Positions 33,424 to 42,421 of a DNA stretch of 64,000 nt are shown here, piece by piece. The notes below the pieces were generated by a model. That model was not told where the DNA came from, made no database searches, and worked only from the letters and a program-made list of their open reading frames with translations. Where the stretch lies: the NCBI RefSeq assembly GCF_035653575.1, contig NZ_DASRBQ010000119.1:1-64000 (forward strand), written 5' to 3'. The position numbers and the translations under genes are program-made. The number at the start of each line of letters is the position of its first letter. Within the stretch, counting starts at the first letter, position 1. This DNA is from Actinocrinis sp035653575. GTDB lineage: Bacteria > Actinomycetota > Actinomycetes > Streptomycetales > Catenulisporaceae.

Positions 33424-34158
33424 GTGCTTATCGCAGGGTTCCCCGCCGGTCCGATCGGCGCCAACTGCTTCGTCGTGGCGCCCGGACCGAACGAGCGCTG
33501 CGTCGTCATCGACCCGGGCCAGGACGCCGTCAAGCCGCTAGACGACACGCTGCGGGAACACAACCTGAAGCCGGCCGCGGTGATACTCACGCACGGGCAC
33601 TACGACCACGTCTGGTCGGTGGTCCCGGTCTGCGGCGCGCACGACATCCCGGCGTTCATCCACCCCGACGACCGGTTCATGCTCACCGACCCCGGCGCGG
33701 CCATCGGCGTGCGGGACGCGGCCGCGTTTTTCGGCGGCGCAACTTTCACCGAGCCCTCGGACGTGCGTGAGCTGCACGACGGCCAGCGGCTGGGTTTCGC
33801 GGATCTGCTCGGCATCGAATTCGTCGTCAATCACGCCCCGGGCCATACCAGGGGGTCGGTGACCTTCACGCTCCCGCGCGACAGCGTCGACGCGGAGCGG
33901 GGCGCCGGCTCCGACCGGAACGTCGACGTGCTGTTCAGTGGGGACCTGCTGTTCGCCGGCTCCATCGGACGCACCGACCTGCCCGGGGGCGATCCGCAGG
34001 CGATCTTCGCATCGCTCGAGCGGGTGGCGCTCCCGCTGCCGGACGACACGATCGTGCTGCCCGGCCACGGACCACAGACGACCATCGGCCGCGAGCGCGC
34101 GTCGAACCCGTTCCTGACCCGGCTCAGGGACCCGGGTACCGCGCGAACCGGCCTGTAG
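33424..34158 (+). CDS. Metallo-beta-lactamase-fold hydrolase (glyoxalase II-like)
   Basis: A 244-aa MBL-fold protein with the zinc motif THGHYDHVWS, a second-shell His in NHAPGHTRGSVTF, the bridging Asp in LFSGDLLFAGSIGRTDLPGG and the last His in LPGHGPQTTIGRE. This pattern fits hydroxyacylglutathione hydrolase-like thioester hydrolases, although actinomycetes use mycothiol and the true substrate is unknown. The hisS TTG begins 22 nt after its stop, and the pair is conserved in Streptomyces. Confidence 0.9.
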   Translation: MLIAGFPAGPIGANCFVVAPGPNERCVVIDPGQDAVKPLDDTLREHNLKPAAVILTHGHYDHVWSVVPVCGAHDIPAFIHPDDRFMLTDPGAAIGVRDAAAFFGGATFTEPSDVRELHDGQRLGFADLLGIEFVVNHAPGHTRGSVTFTLPRDSVDAERGAGSDRNVDVLFSGDLLFAGSIGRTDLPGGDPQAIFASLERVALPLPDDTIVLPGHGPQTTIGRERASNPFLTRLRDPGTARTGL

Positions 34159-34180
34159 CGGATAGACGGGTAACGCAGCC

Positions 34181-35443
34181 TTGAGTACCTTCCAGGCCCC
34201 AAAGGGGACCTTCGACCTGATCCCGCCGCAGTCGGCGACCTTCCTCGCGGTGCGCGAGGCGATGGCCGCCGTCGTGCGGCGCGCCGGATACGGCTACGTC
34301 GAGACGCCGGCGTTCGAGGACACGGCGCTGTTCAAGCGCGGCGTCGGCGAGTCCAGCGACATCGTGACCAAGGAGATGTACACCTTCACCACGCGCGGCG
34401 GGGACTCGCTGACGCTGCGGCCTGAGGGCACCGCGTCGGTGGTGCGCGCGGTGTTGCAGCACAACCTCGACAAGGGCGCGCTGCCGGTGAAGCTGTACTA
34501 CTCCGGTTCGTATTACCGCTACGAGCGGCCACAGAAGGGCCGCTACCGGCACTTCTCGCAGGTTGGCGCCGAGGTCCTGGGCTCCGAGGACCCGCTGGTC
34601 GACGTCGAGATCATCACGTTGGCCGCGGATGCGTTCCGCAATCTGGGGCTGCGTCAGGTGCGGCTGCTGCTCAACACCCTCGGCGATAAGGAATGCCGGC
34701 CGGTGTACCGCGCGGCGTTGCAGGAGTTCCTGCGCGGCCTGGACCTGGACGAGGCGACGCGCGCCCGGATCGAGATCAACCCGCTGCGGGTGCTCGACGA
34801 CAAGCGGCCCGAGGTACGCGCGCAGCTGACGGACGCCCCGGTGATCGCCGATTACCTGTGCGACGCCTGCAAGAAGTACCACGAAGAGGTCCAGACGCTG
34901 CTGTCGATCGGCGGCGTCGCCTTCGAGGACGACGCGAAGCTGGTGCGCGGACTGGACTACTACACCCGTACCACCTTCGAGTTCGTGCACGATGGCCTCG
35001 GTGCGCAGTCCGCGATCGGCGGCGGCGGCCGGTATGACGGCCTGTCGGAAGAGCTCGGCGGGCCGCCGCTGCCCTCGGTCGGCTGGGCGCTCGGCGTGGA
35101 CCGCACGGTCCTGGCGCTTGAGGCCGAAGGCGTGGAGCCGCCCGGCTCCGGACGGACCGTGGACGTGTTCGCGGTGCCGCTCGGCGAGGCGGCCAGGCAC
35201 ATGCTGTTCGGGCTCGTGCTTAAGCTGCGCGCAGAGGGCGTCAACGCCGACTTCGCGTACGGCGGCAAGGGCCTGAAGGGCGCGATGAAGGCCGCGGACC
35301 GTTCCGGCGCGCGGTACGCGCTCGTGGCCGGCGAGCGGGACCTGTCGGCCGACGTGGTACAGCTCAAGGACATGGAGAGCGGGGAACAGGTCCCCGTTCC
35401 GATCGACCAGCTCGTCTCGACGATTAAGGAGAAGTTGTCGTGA
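34181..35443 (+). CDS. hisS: Histidyl-tRNA synthetase
   Basis: A 420-aa class II enzyme. Motif 1 begins FQAPKGTFDLIPPQ, motif 2 is LTLRPEGTASVVRAVLQH, the His-specific strand is LVRGLDYYTRTTFEF, and motif 3 is GGGGRYDGL ... VGWALGVDRT; a C-terminal anticodon domain follows. The start is a TTG. Its stop overlaps the aspS GTG (GTGA), giving coupled expression, as in many bacteria. Confidence 0.97.
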   Translation: MSTFQAPKGTFDLIPPQSATFLAVREAMAAVVRRAGYGYVETPAFEDTALFKRGVGESSDIVTKEMYTFTTRGGDSLTLRPEGTASVVRAVLQHNLDKGALPVKLYYSGSYYRYERPQKGRYRHFSQVGAEVLGSEDPLVDVEIITLAADAFRNLGLRQVRLLLNTLGDKECRPVYRAALQEFLRGLDLDEATRARIEINPLRVLDDKRPEVRAQLTDAPVIADYLCDACKKYHEEVQTLLSIGGVAFEDDAKLVRGLDYYTRTTFEFVHDGLGAQSAIGGGGRYDGLSEELGGPPLPSVGWALGVDRTVLALEAEGVEPPGSGRTVDVFAVPLGEAARHMLFGLVLKLRAEGVNADFAYGGKGLKGAMKAADRSGARYALVAGERDLSADVVQLKDMESGEQVPVPIDQLVSTIKEKLS

Positions 35444-37218
35444 TCCGCACGCGAGAGGCGGGGAGCCTGCGGGCCTCCGACGCCGGAAGCACCGTCACCC
35501 TGGCCGGGTGGGTGGCCCGGCGGCGTGATCACGGCGGCGTCACCTTCATCGACCTGCGCGACGGGTCCGGGGTCGTGCAGGTCGTGGTCAGGGAGTCTGA
35601 GGCCGTACACGACCTGCGCAACGAGTACTGCGTGACGGCCACCGGCGAGGTGCGCGAGCGTCCGGAGGGCAACGCCAACCCGGAGCTGCCGACCGGCGAG
35701 ATCGAGGTCGTCGTCGACACGGTCGAGGTGCTGTCCACGGCCGCGCCGCTGCCCTTCCCCACCGACGAGCGCAAGAGCGCGAACATCAACGAGGAAGTGC
35801 GGCTCAAGTACCGCTACCTCGACCTGCGCCGCGACGACATGGCCTACAACCTGCGCACGCGCGCGAAGGCCACCAAGGTCATCCGCGACGTGATGGACGA
35901 CCTCGGCTTCCTGGACATCGAGACGCCGTACCTCACGCGCTCGACGCCTGAGGGCGCGCGCGACTTCCTGGTGCCGGTGCGTTTGCAGCCGGGCACCTGG
36001 TACGCGCTGCCCCAGTCGCCTCAGCTGTTCAAGCAGCTGCTGATGGTCGCTGGCATGGAGCGGTACTACCAGATCGCGCGCTGCTTCCGGGACGAGGACT
36101 TCCGCGCCGACCGACAGCCGGAGTTCACCCAGCTCGACATCGAGATGTCCTTCGCCGACCAGGAGGACGTCATCAAGGTCGGCGAGGCCGTGGTCGAGCG
36201 GGTGTGGCGCGAGGTGCTCGGCGCCGAGATCCCGACCCCGCTGCCGCGGCTGACCTACGCCGAGGCCATGGCGCGGTACGGCTCGGACAAGCCGGACCTG
36301 CGCTTCGGCCAGGAACTCGTCGAGCTGACCGAGTACTTCGCGGGCACCGAGTTCCGGGTGTTCCAGGCCCCTTACGTCGGCGCGGTGGTCATGCCCGGCG
36401 GCGCGGCGCAGACCCGCAAGGAGCTCGACGGGTGGCAGGACTGGGCGAAGGCCCGCGGCGCCCGCGGCCTGGCCTACGTGCTCTTCGACGCCGAAACCGG
36501 CGAGCCGAAGGGCCCGGTGGCCAAGAACCTCTCCGAGGCGCATCTGGCCGGTCTCAAGGCGGCTGTCGGCGCGTCAGACGGCGACGCGGTGTTCTTCGCG
36601 GCCGGCAAGCGCACCGCGTCGCAGGAACTGCTCGGCGCGGCGCGCCTCGAGATCGGGCGGCGCTGCTCGCTCATCGAGGAGGGCAGCTGGAAGTTCCTGT
36701 GGGTCGTGGACTTCCCGATGTTCGAGCCGGTCGAGGACGAGAAGGGCGAGCAGGTCGGCTGGACCGCGGTGCACCACCCGTTCACCGCGCCGACCCCGGA
36801 GAGCCTCGACACGTTCGACAAGGACCCGGCGACCGCGCTGTCAAACGCCTACGACCTCGTGCTCAACGGCTCCGAGATCGGCGGCGGCTCGATCCGTATC
36901 CACCGCAAGGATGTGCAGGAGCGGGCGTTCGCCGCGATCGGCCTCTCTGACGAGGAGGCGCGCTCGAAGTTCGGCTTCCTGCTGGAGGCGTTCAACTACG
37001 GACCGCCGCCGCACGGTGGCATCGCGCTCGGGCTCGACCGCCTGGTGGCGCTGCTGACCGGCGCGGACACCATCCGCGACGTGATCGCCTTCCCGAAGAC
37101 GGCCTCCGGCGGCGACCCGTTGACCGGTGCGCCGACGCCGATCACCGCGGCGCAGCGCAAGGAGGCCGGGATCGACGCGAAGCCGAAGGAACCGGGCGAG
37201 GCTGCGCCCCAGGGCTGA
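35440..37218 (+). CDS. aspS: Aspartyl-tRNA synthetase
   Basis: A 592-aa bacterial-type class II synthetase. It has an N-terminal OB-fold anticodon domain (TLAGWVARRRDHGGVTFIDLRD), motif 2 (RCFRDEDFRADRQPEFTQLDIEMSF read in two parts), the bacterial GAD insert (residues about 300-410) and motif 3 (GGIALGLDRLVALL). Whether it also charges tRNA-Asn cannot be told from the window. It is coupled to hisS. Confidence 0.97.
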   Translation: MIRTREAGSLRASDAGSTVTLAGWVARRRDHGGVTFIDLRDGSGVVQVVVRESEAVHDLRNEYCVTATGEVRERPEGNANPELPTGEIEVVVDTVEVLSTAAPLPFPTDERKSANINEEVRLKYRYLDLRRDDMAYNLRTRAKATKVIRDVMDDLGFLDIETPYLTRSTPEGARDFLVPVRLQPGTWYALPQSPQLFKQLLMVAGMERYYQIARCFRDEDFRADRQPEFTQLDIEMSFADQEDVIKVGEAVVERVWREVLGAEIPTPLPRLTYAEAMARYGSDKPDLRFGQELVELTEYFAGTEFRVFQAPYVGAVVMPGGAAQTRKELDGWQDWAKARGARGLAYVLFDAETGEPKGPVAKNLSEAHLAGLKAAVGASDGDAVFFAAGKRTASQELLGAARLEIGRRCSLIEEGSWKFLWVVDFPMFEPVEDEKGEQVGWTAVHHPFTAPTPESLDTFDKDPATALSNAYDLVLNGSEIGGGSIRIHRKDVQERAFAAIGLSDEEARSKFGFLLEAFNYGPPPHGGIALGLDRLVALLTGADTIRDVIAFPKTASGGDPLTGAPTPITAAQRKEAGIDAKPKEPGEAAPQG

Positions 37219-37252
37219 CTCCGGTCCCATCCCTCAGCATGACGCCCGGGAA

Positions 37253-37309
37253 CGCCGCGGTACGTCACACTGGACGTGTACACAGACGACGGTGTGGGGT
37301 ACCGCGGCG
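37253..37309 (+). terminator. Long hairpin after hisS-aspS
   Basis: Perfect 11-bp arms CGCCGCGGTAC (37253-37263) and GTACCGCGGCG (37299-37309); the loop pairs further through CACAC/GTGTG. It begins 35 bp after the aspS stop. Confidence 0.75.
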
Positions 37310-37382
37310 GGCGCGGACAGTAGTGGACATACCGCTGGCGCGGTAGGGACGACCCTGCGCACAACCTTGGCTGGGGGAGCAC

Positions 37383-37946
37383 ATGCGGCGTTGGATCACC
37401 GGGATCGTCCGCCGGTTGTGGCGCGAGATGGTCGGTTTCAGCGCAGTCGGCATCGTCGGCGTCACGTGCGACATCGCGACCTTCAACCTCGTCATCGGCG
37501 TTTTTCACGCACCGAAGGTCTACGGCTCGATCTGCGGTACCACCCTCGGCACGGTCATCGGTTACCTCGGTAACAAGTACTGGGTGTTCCGCCGCCGCGA
37601 TCGCAGGCAGTCAGCGGCCGAAGTTACGCTCTACCTGTTGGTCTCCGGCGTCGCGATGCTCATCACCGCGGGCTGCGTCGCCTTCAACGAATACGTGCTC
37701 GGCTACAAGTCGCTGCTCGCCGCGAACATCGCGCAGTTCATCGTCGGGCAGGGGCTCGGCACGGTGTTCCGCTTCTGGGCGATGCACGTGTGGGTCTTCC
37801 CGGAAGCACGGTCGGCCGAGGCGTCGGTCGGCGTGGACACAACGCTTGCCGGCACAGCACCGGGCAACGCAGCGCCGGGTAACGCAGTACCGCCGTACCC
37901 GGATGAGAACCCGGACGCGGCGGCACTGGTCGATTCCCGGTGCTGA
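37383..37946 (+). CDS. GtrA family membrane protein
   Basis: A 187-aa protein with four membrane helices and the GtrA hallmarks FSAVGIVGVTCDIATF at the N-terminus and GYLGNKYWVFRRR before helix 3, ending FRFWAMHVWVF. GtrA-like proteins are thought to flip or carry polyprenyl-linked sugars for cell-surface glycosylation. A disordered Ala/Pro tail of about 45 residues follows. TGGGGGAG precedes the ATG. No glycosyltransferase partner lies beside it. Confidence 0.9.
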   Translation: MRRWITGIVRRLWREMVGFSAVGIVGVTCDIATFNLVIGVFHAPKVYGSICGTTLGTVIGYLGNKYWVFRRRDRRQSAAEVTLYLLVSGVAMLITAGCVAFNEYVLGYKSLLAANIAQFIVGQGLGTVFRFWAMHVWVFPEARSAEASVGVDTTLAGTAPGNAAPGNAVPPYPDENPDAAALVDSRC

Positions 37947-37951
37947 GCTGA

Positions 37952-37993
37952 CCGCGGGCGTCGCTGACCCTCCGTCAGTCCGTGCGCCCGCGG
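37952..37993. terminator. Hairpin between convergent GtrA and GH12 genes
   Basis: 9-bp arms CCGCGGGCG (37952-37960) and CGCCCGCGG (37985-37993) with a nested stem CTGAC/GTCAG in the loop. It starts 6 bp after the gtrA-like stop and ends 8 bp before the GH12 stop on the other strand, so it can serve both. Confidence 0.75.
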
Positions 37994-38000
37994 CAGGCCG

Positions 38001-38702
38001 TCAGCCTGCGGAGGCGGAGTAGCTGTTGATGGTGAAGTTCTGCGTCGTGCTGTTCGTGCCGCTGATCTCGAAGCCGTACTGGATCGTGGACAGCGTCGGG
38101 TTCGAGTAGTAGTGCCTGGTGTTCTCCAGCCACTTGAGCAGGTCGAGCAGGTTCACCGAGCCGGAGCTCTCGTTGCTGGTGCGCTTGAACGAGTAGGTCG
38201 GGTTGCTGCCGTTGCTGCCCGCGTACACGGTCCACGTATTGCCGTCGATGGTCAGGTTGCCGGTGTTCGAGCCGAGCGGGCCGACGTTGCCGTGCGTGCT
38301 GGTCCAGACCATGACCTCGATGCCGCTGCCGTTGAGCCAGATGTCGTAGGCCGACTCGAAGTTGCCGGTGCCCGGAAGCGACTCGCTGAACGAGCTGTTC
38401 GCGTACGACAGCGAGTTGAGCGCCTTGTTGATCGACTTGGACTCGTTGGCATACGACTTCACGCCCGAGGTGCTCGGCTGGTTGGAGAAGACGCCCCAGT
38501 TGTTGGACGAGTTGACCCACAGCGTCTGGGTGCCGTGGCCGCTGCCCCACTCGTCGTTGTAGATCGTGTAGCCGCCGGTCGAATACGAGGCGTACTGCGC
38601 GGAGGACTCGTAGGCGTACGCCCAGGCGGGACCGACGGACAGCACGGCGATCGCCCCGGCGCCCAGGGCCGCCGCGGCGGCCTTGAACAGGTTGCTGCGC
38701 AT
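38001..38702 (-). CDS. Secreted GH12 endoglucanase (cellulase/xyloglucanase)
   Basis: A 233-aa exported enzyme: signal peptide residues 1-29 (basic start, hydrophobic core AAAAALGAGAIAVLSVG, cleavage near AWA-YA) followed by a compact GH12 jelly-roll. The nucleophile Glu is in GIEVMVWT and the acid/base Glu in QYGFEISGTNS, both in place, so it should hydrolyse beta-1,4-glucan with retention. There is no carbohydrate-binding module. Two GAAGCGCTTC palindromes upstream indicate sugar-responsive repression. Confidence 0.9.
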   Translation of the reverse strand: MRSNLFKAAAAALGAGAIAVLSVGPAWAYAYESSAQYASYSTGGYTIYNDEWGSGHGTQTLWVNSSNNWGVFSNQPSTSGVKSYANESKSINKALNSLSYANSSFSESLPGTGNFESAYDIWLNGSGIEVMVWTSTHGNVGPLGSNTGNLTIDGNTWTVYAGSNGSNPTYSFKRTSNESSGSVNLLDLLKWLENTRHYYSNPTLSTIQYGFEISGTNSTTQNFTINSYSASAG

Positions 38703-38751
38703 CGTTGCGCGCTCCCTTCACGTGGTGCCTTGATGTGGCAGTGTGGGTGTT

Positions 38752-38761
38752 GAAGCGCTTC
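38752..38761. promoter_or_regulatory. LacI-type operator O1 of the GH12 gene
   Basis: GAAGCGCTTC, a perfect 10-bp palindrome with the central CG typical of LacI-family operators. It starts 3 bp downstream of the -10 box, over the expected transcription start. Confidence 0.7.
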
Positions 38762-38763
38762 GA

Positions 38764-38792
38764 AATATCTGCCTGCCGCTGTGGAGTGTCAA
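38764..38792 (-). promoter_or_regulatory. Promoter of the GH12 gene
   Basis: On the minus strand TTGACA (38787-38792), a perfect -35, and GATATT (38764-38769) are 17 bp apart. Transcription would start near 38757, inside operator O1, leaving a leader of about 55 nt. Confidence 0.7.
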
Positions 38793-38838
38793 GATGCGGC
38801 ACGGCAGACCGAGAGTCAAAGAATGGTCATCGATTTCA

Positions 38839-38852
38839 TCGAAGCGCTTCGA
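38839..38852. promoter_or_regulatory. LacI-type operator O2 between GH12 and MFS genes
   Basis: TCGAAGCGCTTCGA, a perfect 14-bp palindrome sharing the core of O1 and lying 89 bp upstream of it. Two operators flanking a promoter allow looping by a tetrameric or dimeric LacI-family repressor. It may also affect the divergent MFS gene. Confidence 0.7.
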
Positions 38853-38934
38853 CGCCGAATTCGGCTATCTTTAAGGGAACCTAACTGTTAAAGTGGCCGA
38901 CAGGCAGGCACGGCGGCGACTTCGGGGAGAGCCC

Positions 38935-40110
38935 ATGGGCGCAGAGTTGGCGGTCGCGGTGCCCCAGGCCGTGCCCGGGATGCAGGAGCGTCGCGGCCGT
39001 GTCGCGGTGAATCTGATCTTCGCGGTGCACGGGGTCATCTCGGGGACCTTCGCCGCGCGGGTGCCCTGGATCCAAGCGCACATCCACGCCACCCCGGGCG
39101 TGTTGGGCGCGGCCTTGATCACGGAGACCGCCGGCGCGCTGGCCGCCATGCCGGCGACGGCCAAGGTCGTGCACCGCTTCGGCGCCAAGACCGGTATGCG
39201 CATCCTCATCGCGCTGTTCTGTGTCTCCCTCGCGCCGGCCGCACTGGTGCCCGACCCCTGGTCGCTCGCGGCGGTGCTGTTCGTGTTCGGCGCGACGGCC
39301 GGCTGCGCGGACGTCGCGATGAACGCCCACGGCGTGCGGATCGAGTCGCGGATGGGCAAGTCGATCATGTCCGGCTTCCACGGAATGTGGGCGGTCGGCA
39401 TGATCGCGGGCTCCGCGCTCGGCGGGCTGTGCGCCGCGGCCGGCATCGGCGCCCCAGCCGAGTTCGCGGTGACCGCCGTTGTCTTCGCCCTGGTCGGCGT
39501 CCTGTCCTGCGGGCTGCTGCCGCCGGACGATCCGGCGGCCGAAGAGGTCGCCACGCCGCACTACGCACTGCCGTCACGCGCGATCCTCTTCGTCGGCGTG
39601 GTCGGTTTCTGCGGGATCTTCGCCGAGGGCGCGGCGCGCAGCTGGTGCGCGGTGTACCTCACCGATGTGACGCACACCAGCGCGGCGGTGGGCGCCTACA
39701 GCCTCACCGGCTTCTCGGCCACCCTGGCGATCGGTCGGCTGACCGGCGACGCGATCGCCCGTCGTCTCGGGCCGGTCCTGACCGTCCGGCTCGGCGGTGT
39801 GGTCGCCGTCGCCGGCACCTGCATGGTCGCGCTGGCGAACACTCCGCTGCTCGGCATGCTCGGCTTCGCCGCCGTCGGCCTGGGCATCGCCACCTCGGTG
39901 CCGCTGGCGATCGCCGCGACCGGGCGACTGGGCAGCAATGCCGAGCAGGCGGTTGCTGGCATCACCACGGTCATGTACGCGGCCGGCCTTGTCGCCGGGC
40001 CTTCGGTCGGCGCGGTCGGCTCGGCGGTATCGCTCTCCTTCGCGTTCTGGATGACCGCGATCGTGACGACCGGCATCGCACTCGCGGCGCGGGCGCTGCG
40101 ACCTGCGTGA
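38935..40110 (+). CDS. MFS transporter
   Basis: A 391-aa major facilitator protein with about 12 membrane helices. The loop after helix 2 reads VVHRFGAKTGMRIL, and helix 7 begins FVGVVGFCGIFAEGAARSWCAVYL, a stretch seen in the YbjJ-like/fucose-permease-like subgroup. The substrate is unknown; the shared regulatory region with the GH12 cellulase hints at a sugar. I chose ATG 38935 because GGAG lies 5 nt upstream; a GTG at 38893 would add 14 residues. An inverted repeat CTTTAA/TTAAAG (38869-38893) lies upstream. Confidence 0.87.
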   Translation: MGAELAVAVPQAVPGMQERRGRVAVNLIFAVHGVISGTFAARVPWIQAHIHATPGVLGAALITETAGALAAMPATAKVVHRFGAKTGMRILIALFCVSLAPAALVPDPWSLAAVLFVFGATAGCADVAMNAHGVRIESRMGKSIMSGFHGMWAVGMIAGSALGGLCAAAGIGAPAEFAVTAVVFALVGVLSCGLLPPDDPAAEEVATPHYALPSRAILFVGVVGFCGIFAEGAARSWCAVYLTDVTHTSAAVGAYSLTGFSATLAIGRLTGDAIARRLGPVLTVRLGGVVAVAGTCMVALANTPLLGMLGFAAVGLGIATSVPLAIAATGRLGSNAEQAVAGITTVMYAAGLVAGPSVGAVGSAVSLSFAFWMTAIVTTGIALAARALRPA

Positions 40111-40160
40111 GGGCGCTCCCGCACGCGGAAATCCGGTCGCGAGTGGCCGTGGCCTGAGGA

Positions 40161-40166
40161 TACGTT
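40161..40166 (+). promoter_or_regulatory. Leaderless promoter of the Eis-like gene
   Basis: TACGTT ends 6 nt before ATG 40173, with no Shine-Dalgarno between. Confidence 0.5.
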
Positions 40167-40172
40167 GCGGTC

Positions 40173-41402
40173 ATGACGATCGACGTGCGCAGAGTACGCG
40201 AAGAAGAGTTCGACGCGTGGAGCGACGCGATCGACATCGGTTTCAACACGCCGCAGGCGCGCGGCGACGGACAGCGCCGCCGCCGCTGGTTCGAGCTCGA
40301 CCGCTGCTGGGGTGCCTTCGACGGGGCCACGCCGGTCGGCACGCTGCGTGCGCTCAGCCTTGAGGCGACCGTTCCCGGTGGAACGTTCGTGCCGCTCGCC
40401 GGACTCAGTGCGGTGACCGTCGCGTCCAGTCATCGGCGCAGGGGTCTGCTTTCCCGGATGATGGCCGGCGAGTTAGGCGCCTCGAAGGAACGCGGCGACG
40501 TGCTTGCGGGCCTGTACGCCGCCGAATATCCGATTTACGGGCGCTTCGGATTCGCTGCGGCGACGACCAGCGCGAACTGGCATCTCGACGCGCGCGCCGC
40601 CGAGTTCTCCCGCGAACTGCCCGGCGTCATCGAGATCGTGGATACCGAGACGGCCCTCAAAGAGGCAGCGCCGCTCTACGACCGCGTACGCGCCATAACG
40701 CCAGGTGCCGTCAATCGCACTCGCGCGATGTGGGAACGCAAGCTTGATCTGGTACCGCGCGAAGGGGAGCCGGTACCGAAGAACTTCTTGCACGCCTTGT
40801 GCAGGGACGAGCGCGGCGAGGCCGTGGGCTTCCTGAGGTACAAGTTCGGCGAAGAGCGCTGGACACACGAGCGTCCGGACAACGTCGTCGACATCCTGGA
40901 CCTGTTCGCGATCAACGTCGAGTACGAGGCGCGGCTGTGGAAGTACCTCGCCGATCACGACTGGGTGAGCGAGGTGGTCGGCAAGGGCGGTCGCCGCGAG
41001 GACGAGCTCTGGCGTGACTTGCTGGTCAACCGGCGAGTGGCCTGGTCAGACGACGCGTGCGACGCCCAGTGGATCCGGGTGCTCGACACGCCCGCCGCAC
41101 TCTCGGCCCGTCGTTACCAGGTGCCTGGCCGATTCGTGTTGCGCGTCGTCGACAAGGACGGCTTCGCCGACGGCACGTTCGCCCTCGAAGGCGGACCGGA
41201 CGGCGCGACCTGTGGACCGACCGCAGAATCCCCGGACGTCACGCTGCCTGTGACCGTCCTCGGCGCCATCTACTTCGGTGGCTTCACAGCCGCGCGGTTC
41301 GGGCTGCTGGGAATGCTCGACGAGCACCGCAACGGTGCGGTAGCGCGGCTCTCGGCGATGTTCCAGACCGCGATCGCCCCGTGGTGCCCGGCCAGCTACT
41401 GA
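40173..41402 (+). CDS. Eis-like GNAT N-acetyltransferase
   Basis: A 409-aa protein with the Eis layout: an N-terminal GNAT domain with the acetyl-CoA loop VTVASSHRRRGLLSRMM and AAEYPIYGRFGFAAAT, a second divergent GNAT domain, and a C-terminal sterol-carrier-like domain (FALEGGPDGATC ... DVTLPVTVLGAIYFGGF). It ends in SY, close to the C-terminal carboxylate that acts in catalysis in mycobacterial Eis. Eis enzymes acetylate amines of aminoglycosides and peptides; the natural substrate here is unknown. Confidence 0.9.
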   Translation: MTIDVRRVREEEFDAWSDAIDIGFNTPQARGDGQRRRRWFELDRCWGAFDGATPVGTLRALSLEATVPGGTFVPLAGLSAVTVASSHRRRGLLSRMMAGELGASKERGDVLAGLYAAEYPIYGRFGFAAATTSANWHLDARAAEFSRELPGVIEIVDTETALKEAAPLYDRVRAITPGAVNRTRAMWERKLDLVPREGEPVPKNFLHALCRDERGEAVGFLRYKFGEERWTHERPDNVVDILDLFAINVEYEARLWKYLADHDWVSEVVGKGGRREDELWRDLLVNRRVAWSDDACDAQWIRVLDTPAALSARRYQVPGRFVLRVVDKDGFADGTFALEGGPDGATCGPTAESPDVTLPVTVLGAIYFGGFTAARFGLLGMLDEHRNGAVARLSAMFQTAIAPWCPASY

Positions 41403-41457
41403 GGCAGCTCACAACTGACTAACGCTGCGCGCCGGTTCGAACCCGCGTCCGGGCTTC

Positions 41458-41463
41458 TAGGAT
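41458..41463 (+). promoter_or_regulatory. Leaderless promoter of the 2-hydroxyacid dehydrogenase gene
   Basis: TAGGAT ends 6 nt before GTG 41470. Confidence 0.5.
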
Positions 41464-41469
41464 GGGGGC

Positions 41470-42417
41470 GTGGACGAGCGCAAGCTGGTGTGGACCGCCC
41501 CGGGCACGATCGGCGACCTGAACGACCTGCCGAGGGACGTGCGCGCCGCGCTGGAGATCACCGAGATCCCGGCCGATCCGCTGGGCGACCCGCGGCTCGG
41601 CGAGGTCCGGATGCTGATCCCGCCGCTCGTGCGCAACCAGGCGGACGACGGATACGACCTGAAGATGCTCATCGCGTCGGCCGGCCGGCTGGACCTGGTG
41701 CAGGCGCTGACCTCCGGCGTGGACTGGATCGTGGACCTGGTGCCCGCCGAGGTGACGCTGTGCAGCGTGCGCGGGGCGTATGACGATCTGATGGCCGAAC
41801 TGATGCTCGCCGGCATCCTCGCCGTCTACAAGGAGATCCCGCACCACGCGGGAGCTCAGGCGCGCGGTCGGTGGGAGCCCCGCCAGGTGCGTGTGCTCGG
41901 TGGCGCACGCGTGTTGTTCGTCGGCTACGGTTCGATCGCCGAGTGCCTTGAGAAGTACCTGGCGCCCTTCGATGTCGACGTGCGCAGGATCGCCCGCAGG
42001 CCGCGTAAGGGCGTCGATGGGATCAGCGAACTGTCCGTGCTGCTGCCCGGAGCGGACATCGTCATCGTCCTCACGCCGCTGACCGCGCAGACGCAGGGCT
42101 TGATCGACGAGGAGTTCCTCACGCTGATGAAGCCCGGGGCGCTGCTGGTGAACGGCGCGCGCGGCCTGGTCGCGGACACCGACGCGCTGATCGCCGCGGC
42201 GGAGCGCGGGAAGATCCGTGCGTACCTGGACGTCACCGAGCCGGAGCCGCTGCCCGACGGGCACCCGCTGTGGTCCGCGCCCGGTGTGTTCATCACTCCG
42301 CACATCGGCTCGCTCGTGCCCGAGAACCGGGCGCGCGCCTTCGCGGTCGTGCGGGAGAACCTGATTCGCTGGGCGCGCGGCGAGGCGCTGCGCAACGTGA
42401 TCTCCGGGGAGTATTGA
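41470..42417 (+). CDS. D-isomer-specific 2-hydroxyacid dehydrogenase
   Basis: A 315-aa NAD(P)-dependent dehydrogenase. The dinucleotide loop is VLFVGYGSIAECLEKYL. Catalytic residues are visible as Arg in LLVNGARGLVADTDAL, Glu in DVTEPEPLPDGHPLW and His in ITPHIGSLVPEN. The short, divergent N-terminal substrate domain resembles the glyoxylate/phosphoglycerate group rather than SerA. A small membrane-protein gene starts 4 nt after its stop. Confidence 0.92.
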   Translation: MDERKLVWTAPGTIGDLNDLPRDVRAALEITEIPADPLGDPRLGEVRMLIPPLVRNQADDGYDLKMLIASAGRLDLVQALTSGVDWIVDLVPAEVTLCSVRGAYDDLMAELMLAGILAVYKEIPHHAGAQARGRWEPRQVRVLGGARVLFVGYGSIAECLEKYLAPFDVDVRRIARRPRKGVDGISELSVLLPGADIVIVLTPLTAQTQGLIDEEFLTLMKPGALLVNGARGLVADTDALIAAAERGKIRAYLDVTEPEPLPDGHPLWSAPGVFITPHIGSLVPENRARAFAVVRENLIRWARGEALRNVISGEY

Positions 42418-42421
42418 GGCA

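Noticed and set aside
38752..38852. CebR cellobiose boxes
   Set aside because: The Streptomyces CebR site is TGGGAGCGCTCCCA; these palindromes are (TC)GAAGCGCTTC(GA), so only a LacI-family site in general is claimed.
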